Assembly (NCBI RefSeq): GCF_013179285.1
Contig: NZ_WVNW01000003.1
Coordinates: 1-64,000 of the forward strand
Source of the DNA: Roseobacter sp. HKCCD6576-2
GTDB taxonomy: Bacteria > Pseudomonadota > Alphaproteobacteria > Rhodobacterales > Rhodobacteraceae
Length of the DNA stretch: 64,000 nucleotides
Direction of reading: 5' to 3'
The notes beneath the pieces are model-generated. The model saw only the letters and a list, made by a program, of their open reading frames with translations, made no database searches and had not been told where the DNA came from. The position numbers were made by a program, and so were the translations under genes. Positions 7,499-19,840 of this stretch are shown in pieces. Each line of letters opens with the position of its first letter. Positions within the stretch are counted from its first letter, which is position 1.

Positions 7499-9457
7499 AT
7501 GGCCTTTCACCGACGGGCAGGTACACGGTTCACCGCCTCGATCTGGCCGGGATTTGTGGATGCGATCACCGCGCTCTTGATGGTGATGATCTTCCTGCTG
7601 ACGATTTTCATGGTGGTGCAATATGTGCTTCGCGAAGAGATCAGCACCCAGGATGATGAGCTGAACCAGCTGAATGCGCAGCTCAACCAGCTCGCCGATG
7701 CGCTTGGCCTGGCGCAGGGTGCGAACGCGCGGTTGGAGGATCGGGTGGCGACCCTTGGCGCAAATCTGGCTGATGCGCAGGCTGAGGCCGAGTTGCAGGC
7801 GGCTCTGATCGCCTCTTTGAGTGCCGAGGGGGAGGCTCAGGCTGCGCGGCTCGCCAGCTTCGAAGAGCAGGTCGCGTCGCTTCTCGCGGCCAACACCGAA
7901 CTGACCGCAGATCGCGATGCGGCCCGCGCCGAGATCACTGAGCGGATCAGTCAGGCCGAGGCGTTGCAACTTGCGCTCGCGACGGCCCGGTCCGAAGTGG
8001 ATGCAGCGGCTGAAGCGGCGCGCTTGGCTGCAGCCGAACGCGAGGCGTTGGAAGCGCTGATTGCGGATTTGCAGAGTGATGCGGCAAGCACCGAGGCCAC
8101 TTTGGCTCAGACGCTAGCGGCCTTGCAGGTGGCGGAGGCGGACAGCGCCGCGCTCAATGCCGAGATTGCCGAATTGCAAGATGATCTGAGCGCTGAGGAG
8201 GCGGCGCGTTTGGCCGAGGTCGCGGCGGCGGAAGCGTTACGCGCCCGGCTGGCGGAGACCGAGACCGCCTTGAGTGCCGAGGAAACAGTGCGTTTGGCCG
8301 AAGCGGCCGCGGCCGAAGCGTTGCGCGCACGGCTCGAAAACGCGGATGCGGAGCTGACCGCCATGGCGCTTGCCTTGGAAGAACAGCGGCGCGCGGCGGA
8401 AGAGACGCTCACCCTTTTGGCCGCCGCCAATGCCGCCGAAGACGATCTCGCGGCACGGCTGGCCGCCGCCCTGGCCGACGGTGCCAGTGAGGCCGAGACG
8501 GCGGCGGCTCTTGAGGCCGCCTTGGCCGAGGCCGAAGCCCGCGCCGCTGCATTGCAGAGCGACGGGCAAGGTCAGGCCGAACGGCTTTCGGCGCTTGAAA
8601 CCGCGCTTGCCGAAGCATTGGCGGCGCAACGTTTGGCCGAAGCCGAACTCGACAACAATCTAACCGAAGCGGAGATCCGTGCGGCGCTCCTGGCGCAGGC
8701 CAATCTCGAATTGCAAGAGGCCGAGGCGCTGTCCGCAGAGAGCCAGCGTCAGGTCGCGGCGCTGAACGAGCAGGTGGCGGCGCTCAGGGCACAATTGGGC
8801 GGTCTGCAAACACTGCTTGATGCGTCGGCAGCGCGCGATGCGGAGGCCGAGGTTCAGATTGAAACGCTTGGGGCGCAGTTGAACACCGCCTTGGCGCAAC
8901 TGGCATCGGAGCAGAGCGCCCGTGCAACTTTGGAGGCGGCGGAGGCGGCACGGTTGGCCGAAGAAGCGGCCCGGCTTGCGAGCGAAGCCCAGGAGTTGGA
9001 ACGCTACCGCTCGGAGTTTTTCGGGCGACTGCGGGCCTTGTTGGAGGGGCGCGAGGGGGTTCGGATCGACGGGGACCGGTTCGTTTTTTCCTCCGAGGTG
9101 CTGTTTGAATCCGCATCCGCCGAATTGGCGCCCGAGGGCCGGGCACAGATTGCCAATGTCGCCGCGCTGCTCGCAGAGATCGCGGATGAGATCCCCGACA
9201 GCATCGATTGGATCATCCGAGTCGATGGGCATACCGACAACATTCCGCTCTCCGGCGGCGGGCGCTATGCCAATAACTGGGAGTTGAGCCAGGCGCGGGC
9301 GCTGTCGGTGGTGCTGTTCATGTCGGAAGATTTGGGCATTCCGCCCCGCCGGTTGGCGGCCACCGGGTTCGGCGAATACCGACCGATCAACCCGGAAAAC
9401 TCGTCTGAAGCGCGGGCGCAGAACCGTCGGATCGAGTTGAAACTGACCGAGCGTTAA
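7499..9457 (+). CDS. MotB-like protein: one TM helix, long coiled coil, C-terminal OmpA domain
   Basis: This 652-residue protein has a short cytoplasmic N-terminus and one membrane helix (about 18-42). Asp21 in PGFVDAITALLMV sits where MotB has its proton-binding Asp. An Ala/Glu/Leu-rich coiled coil spans about 50-505. The peptidoglycan-binding OmpA domain (about 515-652) has VDGHTDN, NWELSQARA and QNRRIEL. Residues 231-258 and 259-286 are tandem near-identical 28-residue copies, exactly four heptads each. With the channel gene just upstream it forms a predicted ion-driven motor anchored to the cell wall. The coil is far longer than in MotB or ExbD. Confidence 0.82.
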   Translation: MAFHRRAGTRFTASIWPGFVDAITALLMVMIFLLTIFMVVQYVLREEISTQDDELNQLNAQLNQLADALGLAQGANARLEDRVATLGANLADAQAEAELQAALIASLSAEGEAQAARLASFEEQVASLLAANTELTADRDAARAEITERISQAEALQLALATARSEVDAAAEAARLAAAEREALEALIADLQSDAASTEATLAQTLAALQVAEADSAALNAEIAELQDDLSAEEAARLAEVAAAEALRARLAETETALSAEETVRLAEAAAAEALRARLENADAELTAMALALEEQRRAAEETLTLLAAANAAEDDLAARLAAALADGASEAETAAALEAALAEAEARAAALQSDGQGQAERLSALETALAEALAAQRLAEAELDNNLTEAEIRAALLAQANLELQEAEALSAESQRQVAALNEQVAALRAQLGGLQTLLDASAARDAEAEVQIETLGAQLNTALAQLASEQSARATLEAAEAARLAEEAARLASEAQELERYRSEFFGRLRALLEGREGVRIDGDRFVFSSEVLFESASAELAPEGRAQIANVAALLAEIADEIPDSIDWIIRVDGHTDNIPLSGGGRYANNWELSQARALSVVLFMSEDLGIPPRRLAATGFGEYRPINPENSSEARAQNRRIELKLTER

Positions 9458-10428
9458 TTGAGCGTCACTTGGGTTTCGATCCGGTCGATGGTTTCGCCAC
9501 CTCGGGTGAGCGTGATTTCTCCGCTATAGAGGCCCGTCGGCCAGCCACCCGCCGGTGCACGGCGACCAGAGGCCCGGAAAAGCTGCGCTTGGGTCCGTTC
9601 CAAGGTCACGGTCTGGGAGTGGAAGAGGCTGCCATCAGGGGCCCTGATCCAGAGCGCAACCTCGTCGCCCGCTCGTCCACCGAACAGACTGCCCCAGATG
9701 ACCAGGGCGGGCGCGGCCCGTGCGGTCAGCGTTGCTGCATCCGCCGTGCCGGCCTTGATCGCGTCGAATTCAGGAATGGTGTCCGAGAACCCGGCGGAGA
9801 GAAACCCGCCCATTTGCAGGGGGATCGGGTCGGCCCAGAGCGCATCGTGACCGATGCCGCACTGGGCTGTCTCCGATGGATCGAACGGGTCCACCACCGT
9901 GCCATTATGGCGGAGGGTCATATGAACATGCGGAAACTCGGTGTTGCCGGAGAGGCCGATCAAACCAAGCGGCGTGCCGGCTTCAACGGCATCGCCCGTT
10001 GCGACCAAGACGCTGCCCATGCGCAGGTGGCAGTACTGCGTTTCCCAGCCATCCTCGTGGGTGATCGCAACGCCATTGCCGCAATCCTGGCCCACGGGCA
10101 TGCCAGCTTGGCCTGTGTCCGGCACACCACCCCGGATGCCGCGCACCACGCCAGGGGCGGCGGCGGTGACCATGACGCCCGCCGCCATCGCCTCCAGGTC
10201 AGGCAGGCGGATATCGGTGCCTTGGTGAGTGTCATAGCTGAGCGGGCCGCAGGTAAAATCCCGCGCCCCAGGCCCCGGATCCCGGTCGACAAATTGTTGC
10301 AGGAAACAGGTCTCGCCAAGGGTGCAGTCGACCGGAAAGGCCAAGTCCGGTGCGTCTGCCCAAGCGTTGGATGCAAAAACGGCGGCCCCGGTGAGGACCG
10401 CCGCTTTGAAGATGTTCCGTCGTATCAT
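9454..10428 (-). CDS. Exported M23 family metallopeptidase (LytM domain)
   Basis: This 324-residue protein begins with a Sec signal peptide (cleavage after ASNAWA, about residue 24). It then has an M23 domain with zinc ligands in THQGTDIRLPD (His and Asp) and HVHMTLRHNG (H-x-H). The family hydrolyses peptide cross-links in peptidoglycan in the periplasm. A C-terminal extension of about 120 residues contains no motif I recognise. The start overlaps the clpA stop by 4 bases, so it is the second gene of a clpA operon. Its TAA stop shares the palindromic TTAA with the stop of the convergent OmpA-domain gene. Confidence 0.85.
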   Translation of the reverse strand: MIRRNIFKAAVLTGAAVFASNAWADAPDLAFPVDCTLGETCFLQQFVDRDPGPGARDFTCGPLSYDTHQGTDIRLPDLEAMAAGVMVTAAAPGVVRGIRGGVPDTGQAGMPVGQDCGNGVAITHEDGWETQYCHLRMGSVLVATGDAVEAGTPLGLIGLSGNTEFPHVHMTLRHNGTVVDPFDPSETAQCGIGHDALWADPIPLQMGGFLSAGFSDTIPEFDAIKAGTADAATLTARAAPALVIWGSLFGGRAGDEVALWIRAPDGSLFHSQTVTLERTQAQLFRASGRRAPAGGWPTGLYSGEITLTRGGETIDRIETQVTLN

Positions 10429-12764
10429 TCCGCCGTCAGGAGCGGCGGCTTTTTCTTCGGCGAGAGCCGTGGGCTGCCCGGCTCTTCGATCCTGAGATCG
10501 ATCTCGCCATCTTTCACCCCGACCTTCACATTGCCGCCTTTGGCGAGTTTGCCAAACAACAGCTCTTCGGCAAGCGGCTTCTTGATATGCTCCTGGATCA
10601 CCCGGCCAAGCGGACGGGCGCCCATCTTGTCGTCATAGCCCTTATCGGCCAGCCATTCGGCGGCGGGCCGGGTCAGTTCGATGGTGACATTCCGGTCAAG
10701 CAACTGTGCCTCAAGCTGCAACACGAACTTCTCGACAACCTGCAAGATGATCTCTTTGCCAAGCGGCGCGAAGGAGATCACTGCATCCAGACGGTTGCGG
10801 AACTCGGGCGTGAAGGTGCGCTCAATCGCGGCGGTGTCTTCGCCCTCGCGACGGTCGCGGCCAAAGCCGATTGCGGCTTTCGCCTGTTCTGTCGCGCCCG
10901 CGTTCGAGGTCATGATCAGAACCACATTGCGGAAATCCACCGACCGGCCATTGTGATCGGTCAGCGTGCCGTGATCCATGACCTGAAGCAGGATGTTGAA
11001 CACATCCGGATGCGCTTTCTCGATTTCGTCGAGCAAGAGCACACAATGCGGGTGCTGATCCACGCCATCGGTCAGGAGGCCGCCCTGGTCAAAACCGACA
11101 TAGCCCGGAGGCGCGCCGATCAGGCGGGAAACCGCGTGTTTCTCCATATATTCCGACATGTCAAAGCGCAGCAGTTCCACGCCAAGCGTATCGGCGAGCT
11201 GTTTCGCAACCTCGGTTTTGCCGACGCCGGTGGGGCCCGCAAAGAGGTAGTTGCCGATCGGCTTCTCCGGTTCGCGCAGGCCCGCACGGGCCAGTTTGAT
11301 CGCAGAGGATAGCGCTGTGATCGCCTTGTCCTGCCCGAAGACCACGCGTTTCAGCGTCACTTCGAGATCTTTCAGCACCTCGGCATCGTCTTTCGAGACG
11401 TTTTTCGGCGGGATGCGGGCGATTTTGGCAACGACGGCCTCGATCTCTTTCGCGCCGATGGTTTTCCGGCGTTTGGATTCCGCCACCAGATGTTGCGCCG
11501 CACCGGCCTCGTCAATCACGTCGATGGCTTTGTCCGGCAGTTTCCGATCATTGATATAGCGCGCCGACAGCTCGACGGCGGTTTTGATCGCGTCATTGGT
11601 GTATTTGATGTCGTGATGATCCTCGAAATAGGGCTTGAGACCCCGCAGGATTTTCACCGCATCTTCCACCGACGGTTCATTCACGTCGATTTTCTGGAAT
11701 CGGCGGCTGAGCGCGCGGTCCTTCTCGAAATGCTGACGGAACTCTTTGTAGGTCGTCGACCCCATGCAGCGCAGCTTGCCGCCCTGAAGGGCAGGCTTCA
11801 GCAGGTTGGAGGCATCCATCGCGCCGCCAGAGGTCGCGCCCGCGCCGATCACGGTATGGATTTCGTCGATGAACAGCACCGCGTCCGGATGATCTTCCAG
11901 CTCCGTCACCACGGCCTTCAGGCGTTCTTCGAAATCACCGCGATAGCGGGTACCAGCCAGAAGGGCGCCCATATCCAGCGAATAGATCGTCGCGCCGGAC
12001 AGCACTTCAGGCGTCTCGCCTGAAACGATTTTCCGGGCAAGCCCTTCGGCAATCGCCGTTTTGCCCACGCCGGGGTCGCCCACGAGCAGCGGGTTGTTCT
12101 TGCGGCGGCGGCAGAGCACCTGGATGCAGCGTTCCACCTCGTGATCGCGCCCGATCAGCGGGTCCACGTCGCCTTTTTCGGATTTGGCATTCAGATCGAC
12201 GCAGTATTTCGCCAGCGCCGATTCCTTTTGCTCCCCTTCACCCTCGCTGCCTTGGGGATTCTGCGCGCTTTCATCCTCCATATCGGAGGCGCCAGACACG
12301 GGCCGCGCTTCGCCGTAAGACGGGTCTTTGGCGACGCCATGGGCGATGAAATTCACCGCGTCATAGCGGGTCATATCTTGCTCTTGCAGGAAATAGGCGG
12401 CGTTCGACTCGCGCTCGGCAAAGATCGCGACCAACACATTGGCCCCGGTCACTTCGGTGCGGCCCGAGGATTGCACATGGATCGCGGCGCGTTGAATCAC
12501 CCGTTGGAACGCGGCAGTGGGAACGGCTTCGGAGCCTTCCACATCGGTTTCCAGCGTCGAGAGATCCTCGTCGATGAAATTCACAAGCGTCTCGCGCAGC
12601 GCCTCGATATCGACGCTACAGGCTTTCATGACTTTCGTGGCGTCCGGCTCGTCAAGCAACGCCAGCAAAAGATGTTCCAGGGTCGCCAATTCATGGCGGC
12701 GCGCGTTGGCCTGCGCCAGCGCTGCGTGAATGGCCTGCTCAAGGGTGTTCGAAAACGACGGCAC
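10425..12764 (-). CDS. clpA: ATP-dependent Clp protease ATP-binding subunit ClpA
   Basis: This 779-residue AAA+ unfoldase is the length expected for ClpA. It has an N-terminal Clp-N domain (1-145). The first AAA module has [14 protein letters not shown] and [14 protein letters not shown]. The second has [14 protein letters not shown] and [13 protein letters not shown]. An IGFGRDRR segment sits at the position of the ClpP-contacting loop, and a D2-small domain follows. It unfolds N-degron and SsrA-tagged substrates for ClpP in the cytosol. An AAGGAG ribosome site lies 7 bases before the ATG. The adaptor gene clpS, commonly adjacent in relatives, is not present beside it. Confidence 0.97.
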   Translation of the reverse strand: MPSFSNTLEQAIHAALAQANARRHELATLEHLLLALLDEPDATKVMKACSVDIEALRETLVNFIDEDLSTLETDVEGSEAVPTAAFQRVIQRAAIHVQSSGRTEVTGANVLVAIFAERESNAAYFLQEQDMTRYDAVNFIAHGVAKDPSYGEARPVSGASDMEDESAQNPQGSEGEGEQKESALAKYCVDLNAKSEKGDVDPLIGRDHEVERCIQVLCRRRKNNPLLVGDPGVGKTAIAEGLARKIVSGETPEVLSGATIYSLDMGALLAGTRYRGDFEERLKAVVTELEDHPDAVLFIDEIHTVIGAGATSGGAMDASNLLKPALQGGKLRCMGSTTYKEFRQHFEKDRALSRRFQKIDVNEPSVEDAVKILRGLKPYFEDHHDIKYTNDAIKTAVELSARYINDRKLPDKAIDVIDEAGAAQHLVAESKRRKTIGAKEIEAVVAKIARIPPKNVSKDDAEVLKDLEVTLKRVVFGQDKAITALSSAIKLARAGLREPEKPIGNYLFAGPTGVGKTEVAKQLADTLGVELLRFDMSEYMEKHAVSRLIGAPPGYVGFDQGGLLTDGVDQHPHCVLLLDEIEKAHPDVFNILLQVMDHGTLTDHNGRSVDFRNVVLIMTSNAGATEQAKAAIGFGRDRREGEDTAAIERTFTPEFRNRLDAVISFAPLGKEIILQVVEKFVLQLEAQLLDRNVTIELTRPAAEWLADKGYDDKMGARPLGRVIQEHIKKPLAEELLFGKLAKGGNVKVGVKDGEIDLRIEEPGSPRLSPKKKPPLLTAE

Positions 12765-12857
12765 GTGGGGTGCTCCTTTTCATATGCAGCGGGTTTTCGG
12801 GGAAGCTGCCCGCTGACGATGGCCTCATGTTATTAAGCTTCGGTTTTTGCGTCCGGG

Positions 12858-12864
12858 TTTCAAG
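12858..12864 (-). promoter_or_regulatory. Candidate heat-shock -35 box upstream of clpA
   Basis: On the minus strand these bases read CTTGAAA, the perfect sigma-32 -35 element, about 95 bases before the clpA ATG. The matching -10 (consensus CCCCATNT) is poor at the expected spacing (CCGAAGCT), so the assignment is tentative. Confidence 0.3.
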
Positions 12865-12972
12865 GCAAAACTGATCAAATAATTCGTAACATGGCTGTAA
12901 CCGGGTACCTCGGCCCCTTTTTTCTATGGCTGTTGTTGCCGTGCCCAGTTTTCGGGCGATTTGACATGTGTC

Positions 12973-13746
12973 TCAGAACCGATCCTTCCGCGCCCGGATT
13001 TCGGTGAAAACATCGACATCAGCGGCGCCGGATATGCCGATCGCGGTTTTCACCTCGTCGAGATGGGCGCGCAGAAACGGGTTGGTGGCCAGTTCATCGG
13101 CCAGGCTGCTTGGAACGGTTGGGGTGTTTGCCGCGCGGGCGGTCTCGATCTGCTGGACCCGAGAGATAAGGTCGGCGTTCTCAGGTTCAATGGTCAGCGC
13201 GAATTTCGCGTTGGCGGCAGTGTATTCATGGCCGGAGCAGACCAAGGTGTCTGGCGGCAGCGCGGCGAGCTTCTGCAAGCTTTCCCACATCTGCGCCGGG
13301 CTGCCCTCAAACAGCCGGCCGCAGCCAAGCGCCATCAGGCTATCGGCGGTAAACACCGCCTTGGCTGCGGGAAAGTGAAACGCGATATGGCCGATCGTAT
13401 GGCCGGAGACGTCGATCACGGTTCCCGTCAGATCGCCAATTATGACCCTATCGCCCTCCGCCACCTGGTGGTCCAGCGGCGGCAAGCGCTCAACATCCGC
13501 CGCTGCGCCCCAAACCTGCGCGCCGGTCGCCGTGCGCAACTCGGCCAACCCTTCGACATGATCCCAATGGTGATGGGTCAGGAGGATGTCGCTTAAGGCC
13601 CAACCGCGTGTTTGCAGTTCCGCGAGAATCGGCGCGGCTTCGGGCGCATCGATCAAAGCCGTTCGGCCACTGGCCGGATCATGCAACAAAAACGCATAAT
13701 TGTCGCTGAGACAGGGAATGGTCACGATCTGGGCGGTCTGGGCCAT
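12973..13746 (-). CDS. gloB: Hydroxyacylglutathione hydrolase (glyoxalase II)
   Basis: This 257-residue metallo-beta-lactamase-fold enzyme has the binuclear metal motif THHHWDH, followed by SGHTIGHIAFHF and CSGHEYTAANAKF. It also carries the C-terminal glyoxalase II domain (from about 175) with SLADELATNPFLR. It hydrolyses S-lactoylglutathione to lactate and glutathione, the second step of methylglyoxal detoxification. The ATG at 13746 (MAQTAQIVTIPCLSDNYAF) matches the family start; upstream in-frame sequence runs into the divergent methyltransferase and is not coding. The two genes are divergent, 63 bases apart. Confidence 0.95.
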   Translation of the reverse strand: MAQTAQIVTIPCLSDNYAFLLHDPASGRTALIDAPEAAPILAELQTRGWALSDILLTHHHWDHVEGLAELRTATGAQVWGAAADVERLPPLDHQVAEGDRVIIGDLTGTVIDVSGHTIGHIAFHFPAAKAVFTADSLMALGCGRLFEGSPAQMWESLQKLAALPPDTLVCSGHEYTAANAKFALTIEPENADLISRVQQIETARAANTPTVPSSLADELATNPFLRAHLDEVKTAIGISGAADVDVFTEIRARKDRF

Positions 13747-13809
13747 GGTAATCTCCGACGCTGCGGCTAAGGTGCCTGTGCAGCGTCGCCTACGGCCAAG
13801 GGGTTTGCA

Positions 13810-14586
13810 ATGCATCTCGATGTTCTGGACCTGCGCCAGTTCTACTACCGGACCCGTTTGGGTCGGATCGCGCAGAAAGCCGTGCGCGATCAGGTGGAGG
13901 CGCTTTGGCCCGAGGCCAAAGGGCAAACCGTGGTGGGGTTCGGTTTTGCCGTGCCGCTTTTGCGCCCGTATCTGGCCGATGCGCGCCGGGTGATCGGCTT
14001 GATGCCGGCGGAGCAGGGGGTGATGCCCTGGCCCGCCGGGCTCGATAACGTCTCCGTCCTTTGCCGCGAAGGGCGCTGGCCGATTGAAACCGGCTTTGCC
14101 GACCGGATTGTCTGTTTGCATGGGCTTGAGACCTCGGAACACCCGGCCTCCGTCTTGGAGGAATGCTCGCGTGTGTTGGGGCCTGGCGGGCGGGCGCTTT
14201 TCATCGTGCCGAACCGGTCCGGCATGTGGGCGCGGCGCGATGTGACCCCGTTTGGCTTTGGTCGCCCCTATTCGCTTGGCCAGTTAGAGGCGCAGTTGAA
14301 GCGCCATGATTTCGTGCCCGAGCGCCATGCCGCCGCGCTTTTCGCGCCGCCCAGCAATCGCCGTGCGTGGCTGAAGAGCGCCGAGATGGTCGAAAAGCTC
14401 GGTCGCAAACTCTCCTCCTATTACGCGGGCGGGGTGATCTTGGTCGAAGCCTCGAAGCAAGTCTATCAGCCGACGCGGCCCGGGCTGGCGGAACGGGTGC
14501 GGCGGCCGCTGCGGGTCTTGGATGGTGTGCCACAGCCCGCGGGCCTGTCGGGGCGCAGCGCATCAACGACCGTTCAGAATCGCTGA
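13810..14586 (+). CDS. Class I SAM-dependent methyltransferase
   Basis: This 258-residue protein has a Methyltransf_11-type core. The SAM-binding first strand is [15 protein letters not shown] (about residues 38-52), and the family segment [19 protein letters not shown] (about 118-136) is typical. The substrate is not identifiable. It is divergent from gloB. The C-terminal 40 residues are basic and proline-rich. It is followed by the promoter region of the ATP synthase operon. Confidence 0.82.
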   Translation: MHLDVLDLRQFYYRTRLGRIAQKAVRDQVEALWPEAKGQTVVGFGFAVPLLRPYLADARRVIGLMPAEQGVMPWPAGLDNVSVLCREGRWPIETGFADRIVCLHGLETSEHPASVLEECSRVLGPGGRALFIVPNRSGMWARRDVTPFGFGRPYSLGQLEAQLKRHDFVPERHAAALFAPPSNRRAWLKSAEMVEKLGRKLSSYYAGGVILVEASKQVYQPTRPGLAERVRRPLRVLDGVPQPAGLSGRSASTTVQNR

Positions 14587-14834
14587 TTTCGCGATAGAAA
14601 TTGCCTATCTTGGGAAGCTTCAAAGCGTCGCAGTTTTCCACCCCATGGTCAAAGCCTTGAAAACTAAGGAAATGGCTGCATTTTGCCGGTTTGTCGTGGC
14701 GGTTGCAGCAATCCAACCCCTCTGTTAGATCAGGCGCGATTTTTGGGGAAACGGCGGGGGCCCACCCTGCACGTATGCGAACTGCCCGGGCGCGACCCTC
14801 GCGCGGCCTGGGCCAAAATACTGAAAGGGTGGAC
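14587..14834 (+). promoter_or_regulatory. Leader and promoter region of the atpHAGDC operon
   Basis: No gene is visible in these 248 bases. The upstream half is relatively AT-rich (TTGAAAACTAAGG near 14655) and should contain the operon promoter. The last bases hold the atpH ribosome site GAAAGG. I cannot fix a -35/-10 pair with confidence. Confidence 0.35.
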
Positions 14835-15395
14835 GTGTCCGAACCTGCTTCGATTTCGACCGGCATTGCCGCGCGCTACGCGACCGCAATGTTTGAACTG
14901 GCCACCGAAGCGAAAGCGCTCGACGCGCTCGAGGCCGATGTTTTCGCCCTTGAAGCCGCCCTGGCCGATAGCGCCGATCTGAGCGACCTGATCACCTCTC
15001 CGATTTACAGCCGCGATGAGACCGAAGCCGCGATTGGCGCGGTCGCCGCTGCGATGGGCCTGAATGACATGACCGGCAACACGCTGCGCCTGATGGCTGC
15101 AAAGCGTCGCTTGTTTGTTGTCCCGGCGCTGCTCCGCGCTCTGCGCGCGCAGATTGCCGAGCATAAAGGCGAAGTGACCGCCGATGTGATCTCGGCCAAG
15201 GCCTTGACCAAAACCCAATCGGACAAGCTGGCCAAAGCGCTGAAAGCATCCGTTGGTAAAGATGTGAACCTGAATGCGACCGTCGATGAAAGCCTCATCG
15301 GCGGTCTTGTTATCAAAGTTGGCTCGAAAATGATCGACAGCTCGATCCGCTCGAAGCTCAACGCCCTCCAGAACACTATGAAAGAGGTCGGATAA
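14835..15395 (+). CDS. atpH: ATP synthase F1 subunit delta
   Basis: This 186-residue delta (OSCP-type) subunit links the F1 head to the peripheral stalk. The N-terminal helical domain begins [20 protein letters not shown]. The C-terminal part has the family pattern [22 protein letters not shown] chose the GTG at 14835 because it follows a GAAAGG ribosome site by about 8 bases and gives the usual family length; the frame stays open further upstream without homology. It is first in the F1 operon, and its stop is directly followed by the atpA ATG. Confidence 0.95.
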   Translation: MSEPASISTGIAARYATAMFELATEAKALDALEADVFALEAALADSADLSDLITSPIYSRDETEAAIGAVAAAMGLNDMTGNTLRLMAAKRRLFVVPALLRALRAQIAEHKGEVTADVISAKALTKTQSDKLAKALKASVGKDVNLNATVDESLIGGLVIKVGSKMIDSSIRSKLNALQNTMKEVG

Positions 15396-16934
15396 ATGGC
15401 GATCCAAGCAGCAGAGATTTCTGCGATCCTGAAAGAACAGATCAAGAGTTTCGGTCAGGACGCCGAAGTTGCCGAAGTCGGCCGCGTGTTGTCCGTCGGT
15501 GACGGGATCGCCCGGGTTTACGGCCTCGACAATGTGCAGGCCGGTGAGATGGTCGAATTCCCTGGTGGTATTCAGGGCATGGCGCTGAACCTCGAAGCGG
15601 ACAATGTCGGTGTCGTGATCTTCGGCTCCGACCGCGACATTAAAGAAGGTGACACCGTCAAGCGCACCAACTCCATCGTGGACGTGCCCGCAGGCGAGGG
15701 CCTTCTGGGCCGCGTTGTTGATGGCCTGGGCAACCCGCTCGACGGCAAAGGCGCTGTTGACGCCGCTGAGCGCCGTGTGGCGGATGTGAAAGCGCCGGGC
15801 ATCATCCCGCGTAAGTCGGTGCATGAGCCGATGGCCACCGGCCTAAAAGCCATCGATGCGATGATCCCGATCGGTCGTGGTCAACGGGAACTCATCATTG
15901 GTGACCGTCAGACCGGCAAAACCGCCGTCGCGCTCGACACGATCCTGAACCAGAAGGCCTATAACGACGCCGCGGGCGATGATGAGAGCAAGAAGCTCTA
16001 CTGCGTCTATGTCGCCGTGGGGCAGAAGCGTTCCACCGTGGCGCAGCTGGTGAAAAAGCTCGAAGAGACCGGCGCGATTGAATACTCGATTGTCGTCGCT
16101 GCCACCGCGTCGGACCCTGCGCCGATGCAGTTCCTGGCACCTTATGCTGCGACCGCCATGGCCGAATATTTCCGCGACAATGGCAAGCACGCGCTGATCA
16201 TCTATGATGACCTGTCGAAACAGGCTGTGTCGTATCGTCAGATGTCGCTCTTGCTGCGTCGTCCGCCGGGCCGGGAAGCTTATCCGGGCGACGTGTTCTA
16301 TCTGCACTCCCGCCTGCTGGAACGGTCGGCCAAGCTGAACGAAGATCACGGTGCTGGCTCGCTGACCGCGCTGCCGATCATCGAAACCCAAGGCGGCGAC
16401 GTGTCGGCCTTTATTCCGACCAACGTGATCTCGATCACCGATGGCCAGATCTTCCTGGAAACCGAGTTGTTCTTCCAAGGCATCCGCCCCGCTGTGAACA
16501 CCGGTCTGTCGGTGTCTCGCGTGGGCTCCTCGGCCCAAACCAATGCAATGAAATCGGTCGCGGGTCCGGTGAAACTGGAACTGGCGCAGTATCGCGAAAT
16601 GGCCGCCTTTGCGCAGTTCGGTTCCGATCTCGACGCCTCGACGCAGCGCTTGCTGAACCGCGGCGCGCGCCTGACCGAGCTGATGAAACAGCCGCAGTAT
16701 TCGCCGCTCACCAATGCCGAAATCGTCTGCGTGATCTTCGCGGGCACCCAAGGCTACCTGGACAATATCGGCACGCGCGATGTGGGCCGGTTTGAGCAAG
16801 GTCTGTTGACCCATCTGCGGTCCAAGCATGGCGATCTTTTGGATTACCTGACCAAGGAAGACCCGAAAATCAAAGGCGAAGCCGAGGATAAGATCCGCGC
16901 AGCGCTGGACGAATACGCCGCCGACTTCGCATAA
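15396..16934 (+). CDS. atpA: ATP synthase F1 subunit alpha
   Basis: This 512-residue alpha subunit is full length. It has an N-terminal beta-barrel, the Walker [15 protein letters not shown] (about 169-182), the nucleotide-domain segment [18 protein letters not shown], and the C-terminal helical domain. Alpha subunits carry the non-catalytic nucleotide sites of the F1 hexamer on the inner face of the cytoplasmic membrane. It starts on the base after the atpH stop and is followed by atpG after 12 bases. Confidence 0.98.
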   Translation: MAIQAAEISAILKEQIKSFGQDAEVAEVGRVLSVGDGIARVYGLDNVQAGEMVEFPGGIQGMALNLEADNVGVVIFGSDRDIKEGDTVKRTNSIVDVPAGEGLLGRVVDGLGNPLDGKGAVDAAERRVADVKAPGIIPRKSVHEPMATGLKAIDAMIPIGRGQRELIIGDRQTGKTAVALDTILNQKAYNDAAGDDESKKLYCVYVAVGQKRSTVAQLVKKLEETGAIEYSIVVAATASDPAPMQFLAPYAATAMAEYFRDNGKHALIIYDDLSKQAVSYRQMSLLLRRPPGREAYPGDVFYLHSRLLERSAKLNEDHGAGSLTALPIIETQGGDVSAFIPTNVISITDGQIFLETELFFQGIRPAVNTGLSVSRVGSSAQTNAMKSVAGPVKLELAQYREMAAFAQFGSDLDASTQRLLNRGARLTELMKQPQYSPLTNAEIVCVIFAGTQGYLDNIGTRDVGRFEQGLLTHLRSKHGDLLDYLTKEDPKIKGEAEDKIRAALDEYAADFA

Positions 16935-16946
16935 GGGGACGGGTTC

Positions 16947-19267
<2,321 letters not shown>

Positions 19268-19279
19268 GGAGGGGCCACG

Positions 19280-19693
19280 ATGGCCGATATGATGCAATTC
19301 GATATGGTGTCGCCCGAGCGCCGTTTGGCCTCGGTTCAGGCCAAGTCCGTGCAAATCCCTGGCGTTGACGGGGATATGACGGCGATGCCCGATCATGCGC
19401 CGATGATCACCACCTTGCGCCCCGGCGTTCTGAGCGTGGAGACGGCAACCGGCGAGACGATGGATTACATCGTGGTTGGCGGTTTCGCCGATGTCTCCGG
19501 CGCTGCGACGACGGTCCTCGCGGAACGTGCGCTGCCGAAAGACGAGGTGACTGCAGAGATGCTCGACGGCTTTATTGCAGAGGCCCGGGAGGCCCACGCA
19601 AAGGCCAGCGACACCCAGGTGCATGGTGTGGCCGACGCCGCGGCCAAACTGCTGGCAGACATGGAAGCGCTCAAAGGGCACATCAACCTCTGA
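19280..19693 (+). CDS. atpC: ATP synthase F1 subunit epsilon
   Basis: This 137-residue protein has the N-terminal beta-sandwich of epsilon subunits ([22 protein letters not shown], where [12 protein letters not shown] follows) and a short alanine-rich helical C-terminal part. Epsilon binds gamma and the c-ring and can inhibit ATP hydrolysis. It is the last gene of atpHAGDC and is followed by a rho-independent terminator 20 bases past the stop. Confidence 0.95.
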   Translation: MADMMQFDMVSPERRLASVQAKSVQIPGVDGDMTAMPDHAPMITTLRPGVLSVETATGETMDYIVVGGFADVSGAATTVLAERALPKDEVTAEMLDGFIAEAREAHAKASDTQVHGVADAAAKLLADMEALKGHINL

Positions 19694-19712
19694 GCCATAC
19701 GCATTAGAGACG

Positions 19713-19752
19713 AAACCGCCGTCAAGGTTCGTCCCTGTCGGCGGTTTTTTCA
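19713..19752 (+). terminator. Terminator of the atpHAGDC operon
   Basis: The 9-bp stem AAACCGCCG (19713-19721) pairs with CGGCGGTTT (19739-19747), and a run of Ts follows. It lies directly after atpC. Confidence 0.9.
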
Positions 19753-19840
19753 TGTCTTGGCCGAGCTCATCTTGATCAAGACCCCATCTATTCTGTCCCG
19801 CGCAGGGCGGGGCGATGACGTGTGCCCTGACCACATTGCC

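Noticed and set aside
8107-8629. Alanine/serine-rich frames antisense to the coiled coil
   Set aside because: They come from repetitive GCG/GAG codons of the coiled-coil gene.
6275-9457. Zorya anti-phage system (ZorA/ZorB)
   Set aside because: The MotA-like and MotB-like pair resembles ZorAB, but no ZorC/ZorD helicase or nuclease gene is adjacent. The neighbours are a halogenase, an M23 peptidase and clpA.
4388-9457. Halogenase-centred biosynthetic gene cluster
   Set aside because: No polyketide, peptide synthetase, reductase or export genes surround the halogenase.
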